Assembly (NCBI GenBank): GCA_047967505.1
Contig: CM106539.1
DNA length: 64,000 bases
Direction: 5' to 3' (one strand)
Origin: Dipteris shenzhenensis
Taxonomy: Eukaryota > Polypodiophyta > Polypodiopsida > Gleicheniales
Positions 23,170 through 35,409 of this stretch are shown here, in pieces; positions within the stretch are counted from its first letter, which is position 1; each line of letters starts with the position of its first letter. The notes under the pieces are model-generated. The model saw only the letters and a program-made list of their open reading frames with translations, was not told the DNA's origin and did no database searches. The position numbers were made by a program, and so were the translations under genes.

Positions 23170-25023
23170 ATCAGACAAGGAAAGTGCTTGACTCCCTGTA
23201 AGTCAAAAAATGACTAAATAAAATTCTGATTTCTCAGAAAACCTGCTCTATCAAGAGCCAGGAGCACTCACAATAGTGCTGTTTTTACTGTCAAAAACCT
23301 GCAGCAAAACAGAAAAATTTCCCTCCAGTCACTGTACCTTCTGACACACTGTACCGTGCTCAAATAGGCATAAAACAGTAACTACAGAATGCTGCAGCTG
23401 TTCCACAAGTGCTTTACAAGTGCATCATCATCTGACGAAACACAAAACACTGATGTCCTGATCACTTCTCCCACCTCAGATGAGGTATTGCATTGATTAA
23501 ACATGCATCAACCACCTGGCATACACTATACTGACCACTGAAAAATGCTCCAAACACCTCAGCCTGTCACAAACCTGCAACAAAGCACGGGACAAATCCC
23601 AACAAATCACCCTTATGTCAAGGGGATAAAAGACATATGAAGTCTCTACACAGTGACCAAAGTGCTCTCAAGCACAATTTGGGCAAAAGCCCCTTGATCA
23701 ATACCTGTACCAAGTGATAAACACCCTCAACAATGAGGTAGCATACAAAATTCAGCGCTCTCCTGGCACTTTCACCTGACAATGTAATGCATAAACTGCC
23801 TGTGTGCACAGTAGCAACACAGATCCCAACGTACAAACACCGAAAAGAAAATCTTTTGAGCACTGTCAACGATGGACAGTTAGGGACCGAGTAAACTCGA
23901 TGCGCCCTGGCCAAGCGTGGCTCAATTGAGATTTTGTAAGTGCCATACACAAAATGTGACCTGCAAAGAAATGTCACTGATACACTGCGGAAAACGAGAC
24001 CAATGTGGGCACCCTGGCTCCACACTGCCTCAAGGCATACACTGCATACACTTCCAGGCAAAAGCCCTTTGTAATAGTCACCCGAAAACTGAGATTTGCA
24101 CTCAGTGTAAGCATAAAAGCCCTCTGCAAATCAAGGCATCTGACCTTCCCGAAAAATAACTGTGCAACCACCGCACACTGTGGCACTAGTCACCTCAAGC
24201 ACGAGGGACACGAGTGTAGTTGCTGTACCTCAAACACACAGTTTTAAAACTGAAAATTCCGGGAATGCATCAAGAAAAAACATCGTTGTACTTCTGTACC
24301 TACGTGTACTTGCAAGTACCACGCAAAAGAGCAGAGTGCTCTCACTTTTTCCTTCTTCCCCAAACAAAGTCTGTTTGTGCCTGTGCAGCTGTACCTTCTG
24401 TACCTGCGCAGGGTGCCTGCTGTACCCTGTACCTGCACTGATTTCTCTTCCGAGGATGCTGCTGGGCAACCACCGTACGGTTGCTGTTGCAGCCATCGCT
24501 GTCTGATTGCGGGCTGTGGCGGGACTGGTTTGCGGGCGTGCGGCTGGTCGCCCTGCAGTCGACTGGCTGCTTGGCTGGTTGCGCTGATCGCGACCGGCTG
24601 GTCGGCTGCTGCCTTGCAGCCGGCTGGTCGCTGCCTTGCAGTCGGTCGACTGGCTGCAGTCGCTGGCTGCAGCCGCCTGGTAGGCTGCGGCCGCCTGGCT
24701 GCAGCCGGCTGCTGGTAGCAGCTAGCAGCAGCTAGCTGCTGCTGCAGCTATGGCTGCTCGCGCGGCTGCTACTGCTTTGAGCAGCGATTGCGAGCTGAAA
24801 GAGCTCGCCCTGCTTGCTACTGCCGCCATGAAGCACACGTGCGTGCTCGTTGCTGCCTACACCGAAAGGGGAAACGCCCCGCAATGGAAATGCCGCCACG
24901 AGCTGAGAATGGAGAGAGAGACAGGAATCGAGCAGCAAAGCTACCCGAAGACGAGGGGCACGGAGCTCGAGGGAAACACTGGAAGAGAGGGGATGGGTAG
25001 ACCGGAGTGAGAGGGAGAGGGTG
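23170..25023 (-). other. Long leader of copia D
   Basis: About 1.85 kb separate the primer-binding site from gag. The part from 24480 to 24790 is a short-period GC-rich tract built from CTGGCTGCAG- and GGCTGGTCGG-like units with GCAGCTAGCAGCAGCTAGC at its right end. The rest contains many CTGTACC and CACTGT motifs but no recognisable coding domain. Open frames in this region on both strands are by-products of the repetitive composition. Confidence 0.5.
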
Positions 25024-25035
25024 GCTCTGATACCA
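25024..25035 (-). other. Primer-binding site of copia D
   Basis: GCTCTGATACCA on the + strand is the exact complement of TGGTATCAGAGC, the initiator-Met tRNA primer site used by most plant LTR elements. It lies two bases from the LTR start at 25038. Confidence 0.85.
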
Positions 25036-25037
25036 CT

Positions 25038-25227
25038 TGTGAGGGAAAGGGGGGAGTGGAACAGTAGGAGACAGAGACACAAGGAGTGTGGGTGTGTAAA
25101 GAATGCGTTGAGTCACACCACAAACTCAAAGGTTTTATTAGGATTAGGTATTCACCCTATGACTGTCTTAAGACAGTCATAGCGGTCGTAACATTTTAAA
25201 GGGTGGCAATGTGCCTTTACCCCAACA
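25038..25227 (-). repeat. 5' LTR of copia D (190 bp)
   Basis: It runs TGTGAGGGAAAG to TACCCCAACA, with TG...CA borders. It contains a short palindrome around 25159-25180 (GACTGTCTTAAGACAGTC). No second LTR is present. Confidence 0.72.
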
Positions 25228-27344
25228 GACTCTTGGATGTCCTGCACATGGGCTATCATGGCATTGTTGAATGACTACCTGCCTAAGATCATCTTGATTA
25301 GGTACTACTACCTTGCCATTTCTTTTCAGCATACCATCCCTTATGGTATATCTTGCATAATTTGGGCCTTTTCTGGATGCCAGGTTTTCCTTTTCTGCGG
25401 GTTTGAATACATGAGCCTTAGGCCAAAGGCTCTGCACGAACTTGTCCACGTTTTGAGTTTCTCTAATCTCGGTCATTAGAGCACTCTCTAATACTGTGAA
25501 ACTCATATTATGCATAATGCGTGACAACGCATCAGCAACTTTATTATCCTTCCCTCTTTGGTACCGAATCGTTAAGTCAAACTCTTGCATGAGTTCTGCC
25601 CACCTAGCTTGGCGGCCTCTCAAGTTAGGTTGTTTACAAAAATGTTTCAGAGTATCATGATCAACATCAACATAAAACTCTGACCCATACAAATAATGTC
25701 TCCATGTTTTCAGAGCATGGACAACAACATACAACTCTAATTCATGAGTTGGCCAATTTCGTTGAGAGGGAGAAAGCTTCTTGCTTTCAAAGGCTACTGG
25801 CCTTTCCTCTTGGAGGAGAATTGCTCCTACTGCAATGCCACTTGCATCGGTTTCAAGGAAAAATGGTTTTTGGGGATCAACTATTTTTAACACCGGTCCT
25901 GAGACCACAGCTTGTTTTACGGTGTTAAAACTTTCCTGTTGATTCTGTCCCCATATAAAAGGTACTTTATGTGAGGTCAGATTAGTCAATGGCGATACTA
26001 TCCTTTGATATGCCTTCGATAAAATTGGACAAATCCCAAGAATGATCGCAAAGCAGTTAAACTCTGAGGGATTGGCCAAGTCAGTATCGCAACCACTTTC
26101 TTTGGATCCATTTCTACTCCCTCAGGAGTAATTATGAATCCTAAATATTCAAGTCTTACCATACACAGTATAGTTTTCTTTTTATTTACATAAAGACTGG
26201 CTTTCCTTAAAGTACTGAACACTATTCTTAAGTGTTCTTAATGCTCAGCAATACTTTTGCTGAATATAAGAATATCGTCAATAAAGTGTACGACAAACTT
26301 TCCGATATACGGACGTAGTAAATCATTCATAAGCATGACGAATGTAGCTGGAGCATTGGTAAGTCCAAAGGGCAATACCAAAAACTTATAATAAAAGCGG
26401 TTTTATGCACATCCTCGGCTCTAATACGGATCTGATGGTAGCCACATTTAAGATCTATCTTACTGAAAATTACAGCTCCATGTAATGCATCTAGCAAAAT
26501 CGTCGATCCGAGCCATCAGATACTTGTGCTTGATAGTGATATTATTCACTACTTTGTAATCTATACAGAGGCGAAAAGTATCATCTTTCTTCTTCTTTAA
26601 TATCACTGGCGAAGGAAAAGGTGAGGAACTTGATTGAATCTGCCCCAGCTTGAGGTATTCTTCCAGTTGTCTTCGTATCTCCGCTTCTTCGGTAAAACTC
26701 AACCTATAGGGAGGTCTATTTACAGGTTCTGCCCTCGGGATTAGTTCAATCTTATGCTGAACATTCCGCTCTGGAGGTAACCCATGAGGTAACTCATCCC
26801 TAAAACAATAAGAGAAGTCCTTTGTTATTTGATCAGCCAGCTTGGCCATATCTCCATTTTGAGCAACATCAGTGCTAGCCAAAGAATCATCAATCGGCTC
26901 TACCGATGCTGTACAAAGAAACAAAAACTCTTCTTGAGCCTTTCGAATTTACATTACGGAAACCAACGGTCCTTGAGGTATATCTTTGTCACCTCGTAAG
27001 ACATACAGGACATCATTCATGTTGAATTGATAAATGTGCTTTTTTCAATCTATGGTTGGATTCTTCCTAGAATGCCAATCCTTACCCAGGGCTATGTCTG
27101 CATGAGCAAGCTTTGTCATTTCAAAATCAAGCTTCTCAGCATAGTCATGAATTCGAAGCTCTAATTGGGTAACCCTTTGGTCCCATACTTCAGTTGAACT
27201 TCCATCCGCCATTCTGACTGTATATACATAGTCAGATGGGCTAGTCTTTAGTTTCAGCCTCTTTACAAGCTTTGACTTAATTACATTGTGCGTTGACGTT
27301 GAGTCAAAGAACACAATGATTTGACAGCACATTATCGGGTGCAC
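25228..27344 (-). pseudogene. Gypsy B protease, RT, RNase H and truncated integrase
   Basis: Frame pieces: 27344-27045 (protease: VFFDSTSTHNVIKS), 26924-26460 (RT N-terminus), 26222-25998 (RT C-terminus, MVRLEYLGFIITPEGVEMDP) and 26079-25177 (RNase H with FLETDASGIAVGAILLQEE and YVVVHALKTWRHYLYGS, then the integrase finger region QQCHDSPCAGHPRV, cut at 25228). The RT catalytic site sits in a broken frame near 26270-26290 as FIDD. There are multiple frameshifts. Confidence 0.82.
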
Positions 27345-27479
27345 TAGTTACTAGCTTAGCAACAGACACACATAACAAAACATGTACTGATCTTTGAGAA
27401 GATCCCGCTAGTTGAATCTGCATCTGTTCTGCTCTGGGACTTCCCTCCAATTCCACGTCGCATTCTGAGATCACTATCT

Positions 27480-28589
27480 CAGCCATCTGACGATCCTTGT
27501 TTCGTGGACAATTTTTCCACTGATGAGGCTGAAGGCATCCAAAACACAGGCCTTCTCTCCTCGCTTTTTCTCTTTGCTCTGGGTTCAAAGAAGACTTCGA
27601 CCAAGCCCGGGCTGACATTGGTGTTACTTTTCTTTTCATTCAAATGGTGGTACTTGATTTAAGAGTCTCAATTGGTTTCGCCTGCTTGGCTTGACCACTA
27701 GGTTGTGAGGTACTCCCTTTGCTAATCCACTTCTTCTTAAATCCAGTTTTCTTCGGGTACTCAAACTGAGTCCCAACCTACACAAACCCACTTGGTCTGT
27801 TCCCTTTTGTATCATCATAGTTCAGGGCTATGGCAATTGCTTCATCTAGCGTGTTCGCATACTTAGCCCGAACTTCCATCTTTATCCGATCATTCAATCC
27901 AAAGATAAAGTCTTTTACTTGGATTGACTGAGGCAGAGGTTCATAAACCTTCATTACACTTTCTCTGAAGTTATCAGAGTATTCCGCCACTGATAAATTT
28001 CTCTGACGAAGGTTTCGATACTGATCCCAAGCTCGAGATGCTTTGTCAGGAGATAAGAAGTGTTTTTAAAATTCTTTTTTAAACCCCTCCCAAGTAGTGG
28101 ATGCCAATCCATCTTTCTGCTGTTTTATCCACCATGTATCCGTTGCCTCATTAAGCATATGGGTGGCCTTGCGGATTTTCTTCAGATTTCACAAATGGCG
28201 AAAGCCTCGTCCCATTTGTGTAACTAGATCTCAATGATATCAGAATTACGGTCAGACATCCGACCAGAATACTTTTCTGGCCTATAATTGGCAATATTAG
28301 GCACCTTAGCCCTCCTAGGCTCGACTGTATGAACACTGGATTCCAGTTCCATTAAAGATTTAGCTTTCTCTTCACGAGATGGTCTAGCAGACATACTATG
28401 AACCATTTTCCTGAGCTCAGATTGCCCTACATTTGCTTGTAATTGTTGCGTTAAAATTTGCTGCAAGGCATCTTCTAACATTGCAATTCTGCCAGAAAGT
28501 GTACGGCCTGTTGGGCGTGACACCAGTGGGGTTGGTCGGACTACCGACTCTACGGAATCCACCCTAGAAGCTTCTTCTTCTACTTCCAT
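27480..28589 (-). pseudogene. Gypsy B gag
   Basis: It starts at ATG 28589 (MEVEEEASRVDSVESVVRP) and includes RPEKYSGRMSDRNSDIIEI, the FIFGLNDRIKMEVRAKYAN block (27990-27778) and an intact-looking zinc knuckle, CFGCLQPHQWKNC, near 27550-27510 with C-x2-C-x3-H-x4-C spacing. Two or three frameshifts interrupt it. The start codon and knuckle that are lost in copy A are kept here. Confidence 0.8.
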
Positions 28590-29770
28590 TTAGGTTGATT
28601 GGTGTTTGAAAAAACAAATAAAAATTAAAAGAAAAATAAAAAATAAAACACCGCTTGAAACTGTATTTACAAGTCGAAAGTCCAACCCCCAATTTTACAG
28701 CTAACCAGACATCAGAAATCACATTGTAAGCAAACCCACTTTTCCCTATGCTAGGGAAACTCCTGCAATTTGAATTAATTGAAACACGGAGGCAAATAAA
28801 CTTAGAAGGCGTAGAAAACTCCCTAGTCATTCATGTAGCATAGAGAGATCAAGTTGTTCTTGTATTTGAACCAGATGAATACTCCTGCTGTGGCTCAGCT
28901 ATACCCTCGTTGGAGACCCAAAACACCCCAGCTCTAACTTCAACAGTTATCGTCTGTTATCTGCATAGTGCTCGTTGATAACCGAAATCTCCAAATAACA
29001 AAATGTCACAAGCAAGTCTCGTGACCACACAGTAGCTCTCTGCAGGTAGTCGTAACTCGAGTAACCTCATCTTCAAATGAAGAGAGCCCTACGCATGAAG
29101 GCAGCAGCGAGCCCAATTCAAAAAGACGTAGCTTTTCCACATCTAGTGCATATCAGCAGTGACGATTGAATTTACGCATGGTAGAATGCGTCATCTTTCT
29201 CATTCCAAAGTGATCAATTCGATGACGAAGAAGACTGATCTACGTGACTATTTTACTCACGGACTTCACACCACGATTGACCCACGATACGAACGCCAGC
29301 CAAATAATGTTCCATCCCAGTCTTCAGAACTAACCAAATTCCTCACGCGATGCCAAAGAGCCTTGAAGGTACCAAGTTGTACACCTGCGACAACGTCTGC
29401 TAACAAACGACCTTGCGAGCATCAACGCTGCACGACCAAGCGACCAATACAACGGGCAACTCCAACTATCGGCTTGAGCAAATACTCCAACAATTGCTCT
29501 TCAGCGACAAGCCCAAAGATGACGACCAGCAGCTCTCCAACGACTAAGCAACATTCCAACCACGGGCTTTGCAAATGATGACCCTAAGCAACGTGCACAA
29601 CCTCTAGTCAAGTACCCAAGGCTTCCCACCAAAGTGTCGCCAGCGAGCTGAGCCAATCGCCTCTACACGCCACTCTTCAGCGACTTTTGCAACGATGCAC
29701 CACAGCGCACCTACACACGGCCATAGCTCTTCTAGCTAGCCATGCTCCAACTCTCGTGATCCACCTGCAC
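28590..29770 (-). other. Leader of gypsy B
   Basis: Non-coding region between the primer-binding site and gag, related to the leaders of copies A (partial) and C (41083-42039). It is rich in GACGA/CAACG/GCAAC motifs. The open frame at 29159-29578 lies wholly within it on the opposite strand and shows no domain. Confidence 0.6.
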
Positions 29771-29782
29771 GCTCTGATACCA
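29771..29782 (-). other. Primer-binding site of gypsy B
   Basis: GCTCTGATACCA on the + strand, exactly complementary to TGGTATCAGAGC, two bases from the LTR edge. Confidence 0.85.
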
Positions 29783-29784
29783 AA

Positions 29785-30234
29785 TGATACGTGAAATTCT
29801 ATCGCCTAAACTTTTACTCAATCACGGGCATAGGCACATAGATTATCCTCCTAGCCAACCTCGATGGTAGCAAGCTGTCAAGAAGATTACGCTACAAGAA
29901 AGCTCTTGCTTGCCAAATCCCAACGAGCCCCAATTCCCTAGATGGATCTAGTATGCCACATGTCTTCATTCTAAGGTACCTCCTAAATGCATCATTTACC
30001 CCTCTCTTGGGGTATCATTGAATCATTTGCCCCTTGGCAAAGTTAATGCATTTAGACCCTTTAGCCTTAGATCCACCTAGTCTAGTGCCATATCACCCTC
30101 ACCAAGGACCTTGACTTTAATTCCTTTCTGATCATTTACGTAAAGCTCAACAAATATAATACAAACATTGATCCTTTAAAGGAAAATGTCGACTAACCCT
30201 TCCGAGGTCATGTTACCTCGACTTGAGCGTAACA
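29785..30234 (-). repeat. 5' LTR of gypsy B (450 bp)
   Basis: It runs TGATACGTGAAATTC to GAGCGTAACA and aligns over its whole length with the copy A LTR: both contain the ATCACGGGCATAGGCACA block and the CCTAGTCTAGTGCCATATCA block. The outer flank is CATTA. Confidence 0.82.
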
Positions 30235-30299
30235 CATTATTACCCAGACATGAAATGCAAGCTGAATCCGATGAGAAACAATAGCTAGAAGTGGAGTAT

Positions 30300-30540
30300 C
30301 TTTGATCAATGTCTTATGTCTAATGAGCGTCTGTGTACCGTTGAAGGTCAATGTGATGATCTCCAGCATAAGATGAGTGTACCATGTAGGCCTTTCTCAA
30401 GTGAAATAGCTATGGGTTTACTGCTTTCCATATTGAATTTCTGCAAGAGACTGCTAGCATATTTTATCTCGTACGAGTGTATTTTTTTCCAAGGCCCTTC
30501 CTTGAAAAAGTGTTGAGCATTTGGCAACAATCCATACATA
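30300..30540 (-). pseudogene. Copia RT scrap
   Basis: The minus-strand frame reads YEIKYASSLLQKFNMESSKP and continues IAISLEKGL, the conserved copia RT segment before the start of RNase H (compare KYVQKLLDRFNMQECKP in the young copia at 47870). Only about 80 codons remain. Confidence 0.65.
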
Positions 30541-31192
30541 TTTTGCAGGAATTGTCATGATTCTACACTATCTCCATATACTTATGCCTAGTATAATGCA
30601 CTTTAGTTCAGTTCTCGGCGATAACCTTGGTTATAAAATCACATTTTATTCAAATCTTTGGCTAGATTTATAGACTTTTGTTGCCCAAAAATCCTTGGGG
30701 CTCGGTCGCATGGTTATCCCTTAGTGGGCCCCAAGTGTTTTATGAGGGTGAGCCTTCTTCTTGGGCACTCTCGATCCGCCGGCAAGTGATAGAGCCCTGC
30801 TCTCTTCAGGAGGTACCACTTACTCCCTTCAGAGCTTCACATGCTTCAGTGGAGACTGTATTTCTTCGAGTTTGGAGAGGTTCTCCCTTTTTCTCGGAGG
30901 TTTCTACCGGATTGAGATGGCACTATCAGCCCCAATCCTTTCTTTTTGGCTCTTGAGCTTTTCATGCATTGCATGGTGTATCTCGTATGGAGCTTGCTCT
31001 AACGGTTTTCTCACATACACAATGGGGAAATACACACAAAGGTGGAGGCTTAAAACAGTTTTTCTCTTCTTAGTTGTGAAAGCCAAAAGAACTCTCTCTT
31101 AGTACAAAAGAAATAGGTGAACCCTAAATGTGGGTCTCAAACCAAACTCAGCTAAGTAAAGTGGCATACTAACTGAGCCACTAATAAAAACC
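30541..31192. other. Unassigned spacer before the LINE 3' end
   Basis: No domain recognised. Overlapping plus-strand frames at 30678-31102 have a Ser/Phe-rich composition without motifs. The 3' end of the minus-strand LINE begins at the T-run at 31193. Confidence 0.35.
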
Positions 31193-31274
31193 TTTTTTTT
31201 TTTGTGAGAAGAAATCTTTTATTGCTGTAAAATAATTACATTCATAGTTACTTCAAAAACGAAGTAACTACTAC

Positions 31275-34200
31275 TCAACTAAAGATCTCAGTATAAGCTG
31301 TATACACATCCTGATCAATCAAATGAGTCTGAACACAATCGTAGAATGACTGCTGTAGAGATCGTTTGAAAAAAAGAAAGGATGAAAATAGTAGATCACC
31401 AAAGACTCTATGATTTCTGTCCATCCATAAAGTCCATAGTGTCCAGTAGCGCACACATACAAAAAATAAATCAAAACCCTGTCTCGCTGGATGAAAACCA
31501 AACAACCAGAAAAATATGCTAAAAGTAACAGTAGGAAATCTCGCTCGAAGCCTCTGTCAGATGAGAGCGATGAAATCACAAGTATGTGGACATAACCAAA
31601 AGATGTGAAGCACAGATTCAGTAGAGTGTTGGCATCTGTGACAAACAGCTGGAGCAATATGTCTGTGTGCGAGTAACTAGCCAGATGGAAAAATGCCAAG
31701 GAGAACTCACCAAAGGAAAAGCTGTTGCCGAAGAGGGACTTTGTAATGCCAAAGGAGATGTAGCCTTTTTCTCCACCACTTCATTGGGCAATCCATATGC
31801 CAAACAGTATTTGCTCTGTGAGAAATCCAAGGCGAAGGTAATAACACTTTATACAGAGATGACACTGTGATATGTGAGAGCTTCAAAGGACGGGCGTATG
31901 AGGAAGAAGAGCGTAAAATCCAATCCTCAAGCCTATTCTGAAGTTCCAAACGAGGTACTGGCAAGTACGGTTCAAGCATTGCTGAAATCCTATGCCATAA
32001 AGGACGATAATGAGCTCTCAAGCCGTATTTGCTAGCAGCCATAGAAAAGGATAAAATTGTGCCATCATCCTGAAGTACATCCGCCACAGATGAAATGCCT
32101 TTGAAGGAGAGAAAATAAGAACGTTTGGGTTCTTGTATGGCCAAAGGAGGTTGGAATACTCTTGACCAAAAAATATTCTCAGCCCTCAAAGAGTTTCCCG
32201 ACAGAGAATCTCTGCCATGCCATTCCAAGTGGGATAATATATGTTTCCAATCAAGAAGCAGGCGAGAGACAAATGGGCAGCCTCTGATCTTGCCTTGGAT
32301 AGAGCCAAATAAGAAATCCCACTGAGTAGGCTGCCAATGCCCAAAGGTAGAGGTATGAATATGTAATAAGAAAGATTGGATCATGAAAGCCCAAGGTTGA
32401 TCTCCTTGCATAAACTGTATCATCATTTTCCCTCTGTGAGCAGCATTTGAATATTGAGAATATTCATACCCCCGTGCATCTTTGGAGAATAGAGACGATG
32501 CATAGAGAGTAATCTGAGACTTTTCTTGCCATTTTTTGAACACCCAAAAATTTCCATGATAGTTGACATGAAAGAAGCCAGATCTGCCTTAGTGAACATA
32601 GTGAGAGGCAGATAAAATTGTATGTATGCTATCAAAATGAATTGCGTAATTCGCAAGCGAACATGTAATGGCTAAGTTGCAAGCTTCCAATATTCAAGTT
32701 TTGCCCTTAACTTTGTTAGCACCCAATCAGTTTGTTGGGAACGGGTGAGTCCCCAACCTAGAGGATAACCAAGGTGTCGAATGAATTGAGAAGCGGGGAC
32801 AATTTCCCCAGGCCACAGAAGGCTGTGCCATTCTTGTGCATGCAACGGCAATAATTTTGATTTCTGAAAATTGACCCGAAGACCACAGCAGCCAATCCAT
32901 ATGTAGAAAGAGCCTGCATAATCATGGACAGATCAGCCCGAGTATTTTTTGGAGTAAAGAATGAATCATCAGCATATGCCTGAGCGATCATGCCATGACT
33001 GCCAGGAATCTCCAAACTGTGCAACTGGTTAGTGTCCAAAAGGTGGTGCAGATATTGAAGCATTGGATGAGTGGCTATGGCAAAAAGTAAAGCACTTAGG
33101 GGACATCCTTGCCTAACAGAACAGCCAAGAGTCCAGGATGGAGAAATATCCCCTGAAAGTATGCAGGCAGCTTTACTATCTTGATATAGCCAAGTGATGA
33201 GTTGCTGCATTTTTGTGCCAAATCCCAATGCCTGCATAGTCAATGAAATAAAATCCCACTGAACAGTGTCAAAGGCTTTGGCAATATCAACTTGCAATAA
33301 CAAAACATCCTGCTGCATGTATTTGGCATATTCAATTCCAACATAAGCATTAGCAATGTTATCTGTGATATGCCTATGCGGGACAAAGCCATATTGGGCA
33401 GGATGCAACCCATCATGTAAAAACCCCTTTAGCCAGTCAACAATCATTTTGGTAGTGACTTTGTAAATGACTGGCATAAGAGTGATAGGTCTTCAGTCTG
33501 CCAAAGACTCACAAATTTGCTTTTTTGGAAGGAGTTTAACAAGACCTCTCTTCCATGTGTCTGGCATTTTCTGATTTTGCCATGTAGCATTTACCATATG
33601 TAGCAATGTATGCTTCAAAATAGGCCAATATTTGAGAAAAAACTCGACTGTTAAACCATCCCATCCTGGAGATTTCCATCTGCCATAGGATTTGATTACA
33701 TTTGACAGTTCCCTCTCAATAAAGGGTTCCTCCAATTCCAAAGCTTGAGTAGTGGAAATAATAGGAGAAACATGTTGCAACAGTAAATTTCGTGCAAGCA
33801 AAACCTGTTGTGAGGGAGGAACTGCATAACCAAATTGCTGAGAGAAATGATGCACACAAACCGAAGCAAGCTGTGACTATGAGGTGGTCCATGATCCATC
33901 AGGCATAAGCACCCTGCAAATTGCTGTTTTGAGTCTCCTCTGAGGTAAACTTTTGAAAAATTCTTTGGAAGAGCAACCTTTATCTGTAAAGGCTCTTTGT
34001 CTTGCTCTAGTCTCCCATTTGGCCAGTTTTCTGTAATCATTTAATTTAAGACAACGTCTGGCCTGGCATAGTGTTGTTTGCTCATGCATGGACAACGAAC
34101 GATGATGGCTGAGTTCAGCGAGGTCTTGACAAGCAGATTTGGCCTGAGCAATGGTTTCCCTCAGAGTCTTCATGTAAGACTTGCCATAAGCTCTAATCAC

Positions 34201-35085
34201 AACTTGCATTTTGGAAATAAAAGAATCCCAGGCATCATCAATATGAGTATGGCTGCTAGAGGACAGACAATGAGATGCTTCAGTAACCATTGCCTTGAAA
34301 TCAGCATGTTGCAAATAGCTATTGTTTATGATTAGATGTCTCCTTTGTGGCAATCTATCATCTGGCATATCATGAAAGGATAACCGCAACCAGAGAGGTG
34401 CATGGTCTGAATGCACAAAGGCATAGTCAATCCACATTTTACATGTAAAATCCCCATTTTGTTGTGGAGCTACACTATACCATCGATCGAGACGTGCCTG
34501 ATAAGAAGAAAGGGCATTATGTTGAAATGTGTAGCCAGGTGACAAAGGCTGCAATTCTTTCCAAAGGTCAACCAAATCCAGATGCAATAGTAATTGAGAC
34601 CATGCATGCCTTTCAGGAGTTAACATATGGTCATGTCTGGAGGTGTTGTCACCCTGTTGTGGAGCATTATTGAAATCCCCACATACATAGGCATGATATC
34701 TCCATGGATATTGTTGCATGGCATCCCAAATTGCAGTTCTTTCTCTAGAGGACTGAGGTGCATAAACAGAAGCAAATTCAAACACCTCTCCTCAAATAAT
34801 GCATTGAAGAACAAGCCCTTTGCCTTTGTTGTCATTTAAAGCAATAACTGGTTGAAGCTCATGTTTGATCAGAAGGACTACCCCTGAGAAAGAGTGCTCC
34901 CCAGCATAGAAAATATCATAACCACAGTAGTGTCCTGTCTTTCCTGCATAGACGTGTTGGTTGTGTTCTTGTAATGCCACTATGTCAGGCTGAAATCTAT
35001 GGATGTACAGCCACACATATTTCCATTTCCTACTGTCACACATCCCTTGGACATTGAGTGTAAAACATTTGATATGAGCAGTCAT
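31275..35085 (-). pseudogene. LINE ORF2: endonuclease, RT and zf-RVT
   Basis: The endonuclease begins at 35085 (HIKCFTLNVQGMCDSRKWKY, PDIVALQEHN) and continues in a second frame from 34785 (ASVYAPQSSRER, CGDFNNAPQQGD, HSDHAPLWL). The RT occupies 33855-33493 (GRWKSPGWDGLTVEFF) and 33477-32758 (VDIAKAFDTVQWDFI, VRQGCPLSALLFAI and the catalytic YADD near 32963). The C-terminal part (32543-31707 and on) ends with CHRCQHSTESVLHIFWLCPH, a zf-RVT type Cys/His segment, and a stop near 31275. At least five frame breaks make it inactive. Confidence 0.82.
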
Positions 35086-35409
35086 ATTTACAGATATTTA
35101 TAGTAATATAACAACTATGTACAGCAGCAAAATTTATGGTGTCAGCCTTGCATTTCTATCTCAGGGTCAAGGCCTCTCCCCTGAGAAGAAGTAGCCACCT
35201 GAGGAGTAGACAGCAAAGCAGCAACCTCTTCTTCAGGGAAGAGTGTTCTGCTAGCTGTTACTGCAGCCCATGTAATTCCAATTCCTGTATTTACCTCTGG
35301 GGTATTTCCACTAGTAGACGTACCATTCCAAGTGCGGGGGGTGGAATTCTTCGAGCAGAAATAAATTTTCTCGGACTTTGCCATCCATCAGTTGGAGGTT
35401 TTTGTCCTT

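Larger units (their letters stand above)
22850..25227 (-). mobile_element. Copia element D, 5' half only, minus strand
   Basis: Reading right to left: 5' LTR (25227-25038), primer-binding site (25035-25024), a leader of about 1.85 kb with a GC-rich repeat tract, and the start of gag (23169 to about 22850). Everything after the first ~100 gag codons is absent. The LTR edge at 25227 abuts the integrase of gypsy copy B, which suggests that this copia originally inserted into that gypsy. Confidence 0.7.
25228..30234 (-). mobile_element. Gypsy (chromovirus-type) copy B, lacks its 3' end
   Basis: Reading right to left: 5' LTR (30234-29785), primer-binding site (29782-29771), leader (29770-28590), gag (28589 to about 27480), protease, RT, RNase H and the integrase zinc-finger start, which breaks off at 25228 next to the copia D LTR. 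The integrase core, chromodomain and 3' LTR are missing. It is closely related to copies A and C; a deletion of about 80 bp in the protease region near 27320 is specific to this copy. Confidence 0.82.

Noticed and set aside
24162-25129. Multiple open frames with Ala/Gly/Cys-rich composition
   Set aside because: They overlap the GC-rich repeat tract and LTR of copia D and show no domain.
17116-30234. One very large gypsy element with copia D nested in it, using LTR A and LTR B as its two ends
   Set aside because: Both A and B contain their own gag, protease, RT and RNase H, and the outer five bases (GCTTC, CATTA) are not a target duplication.
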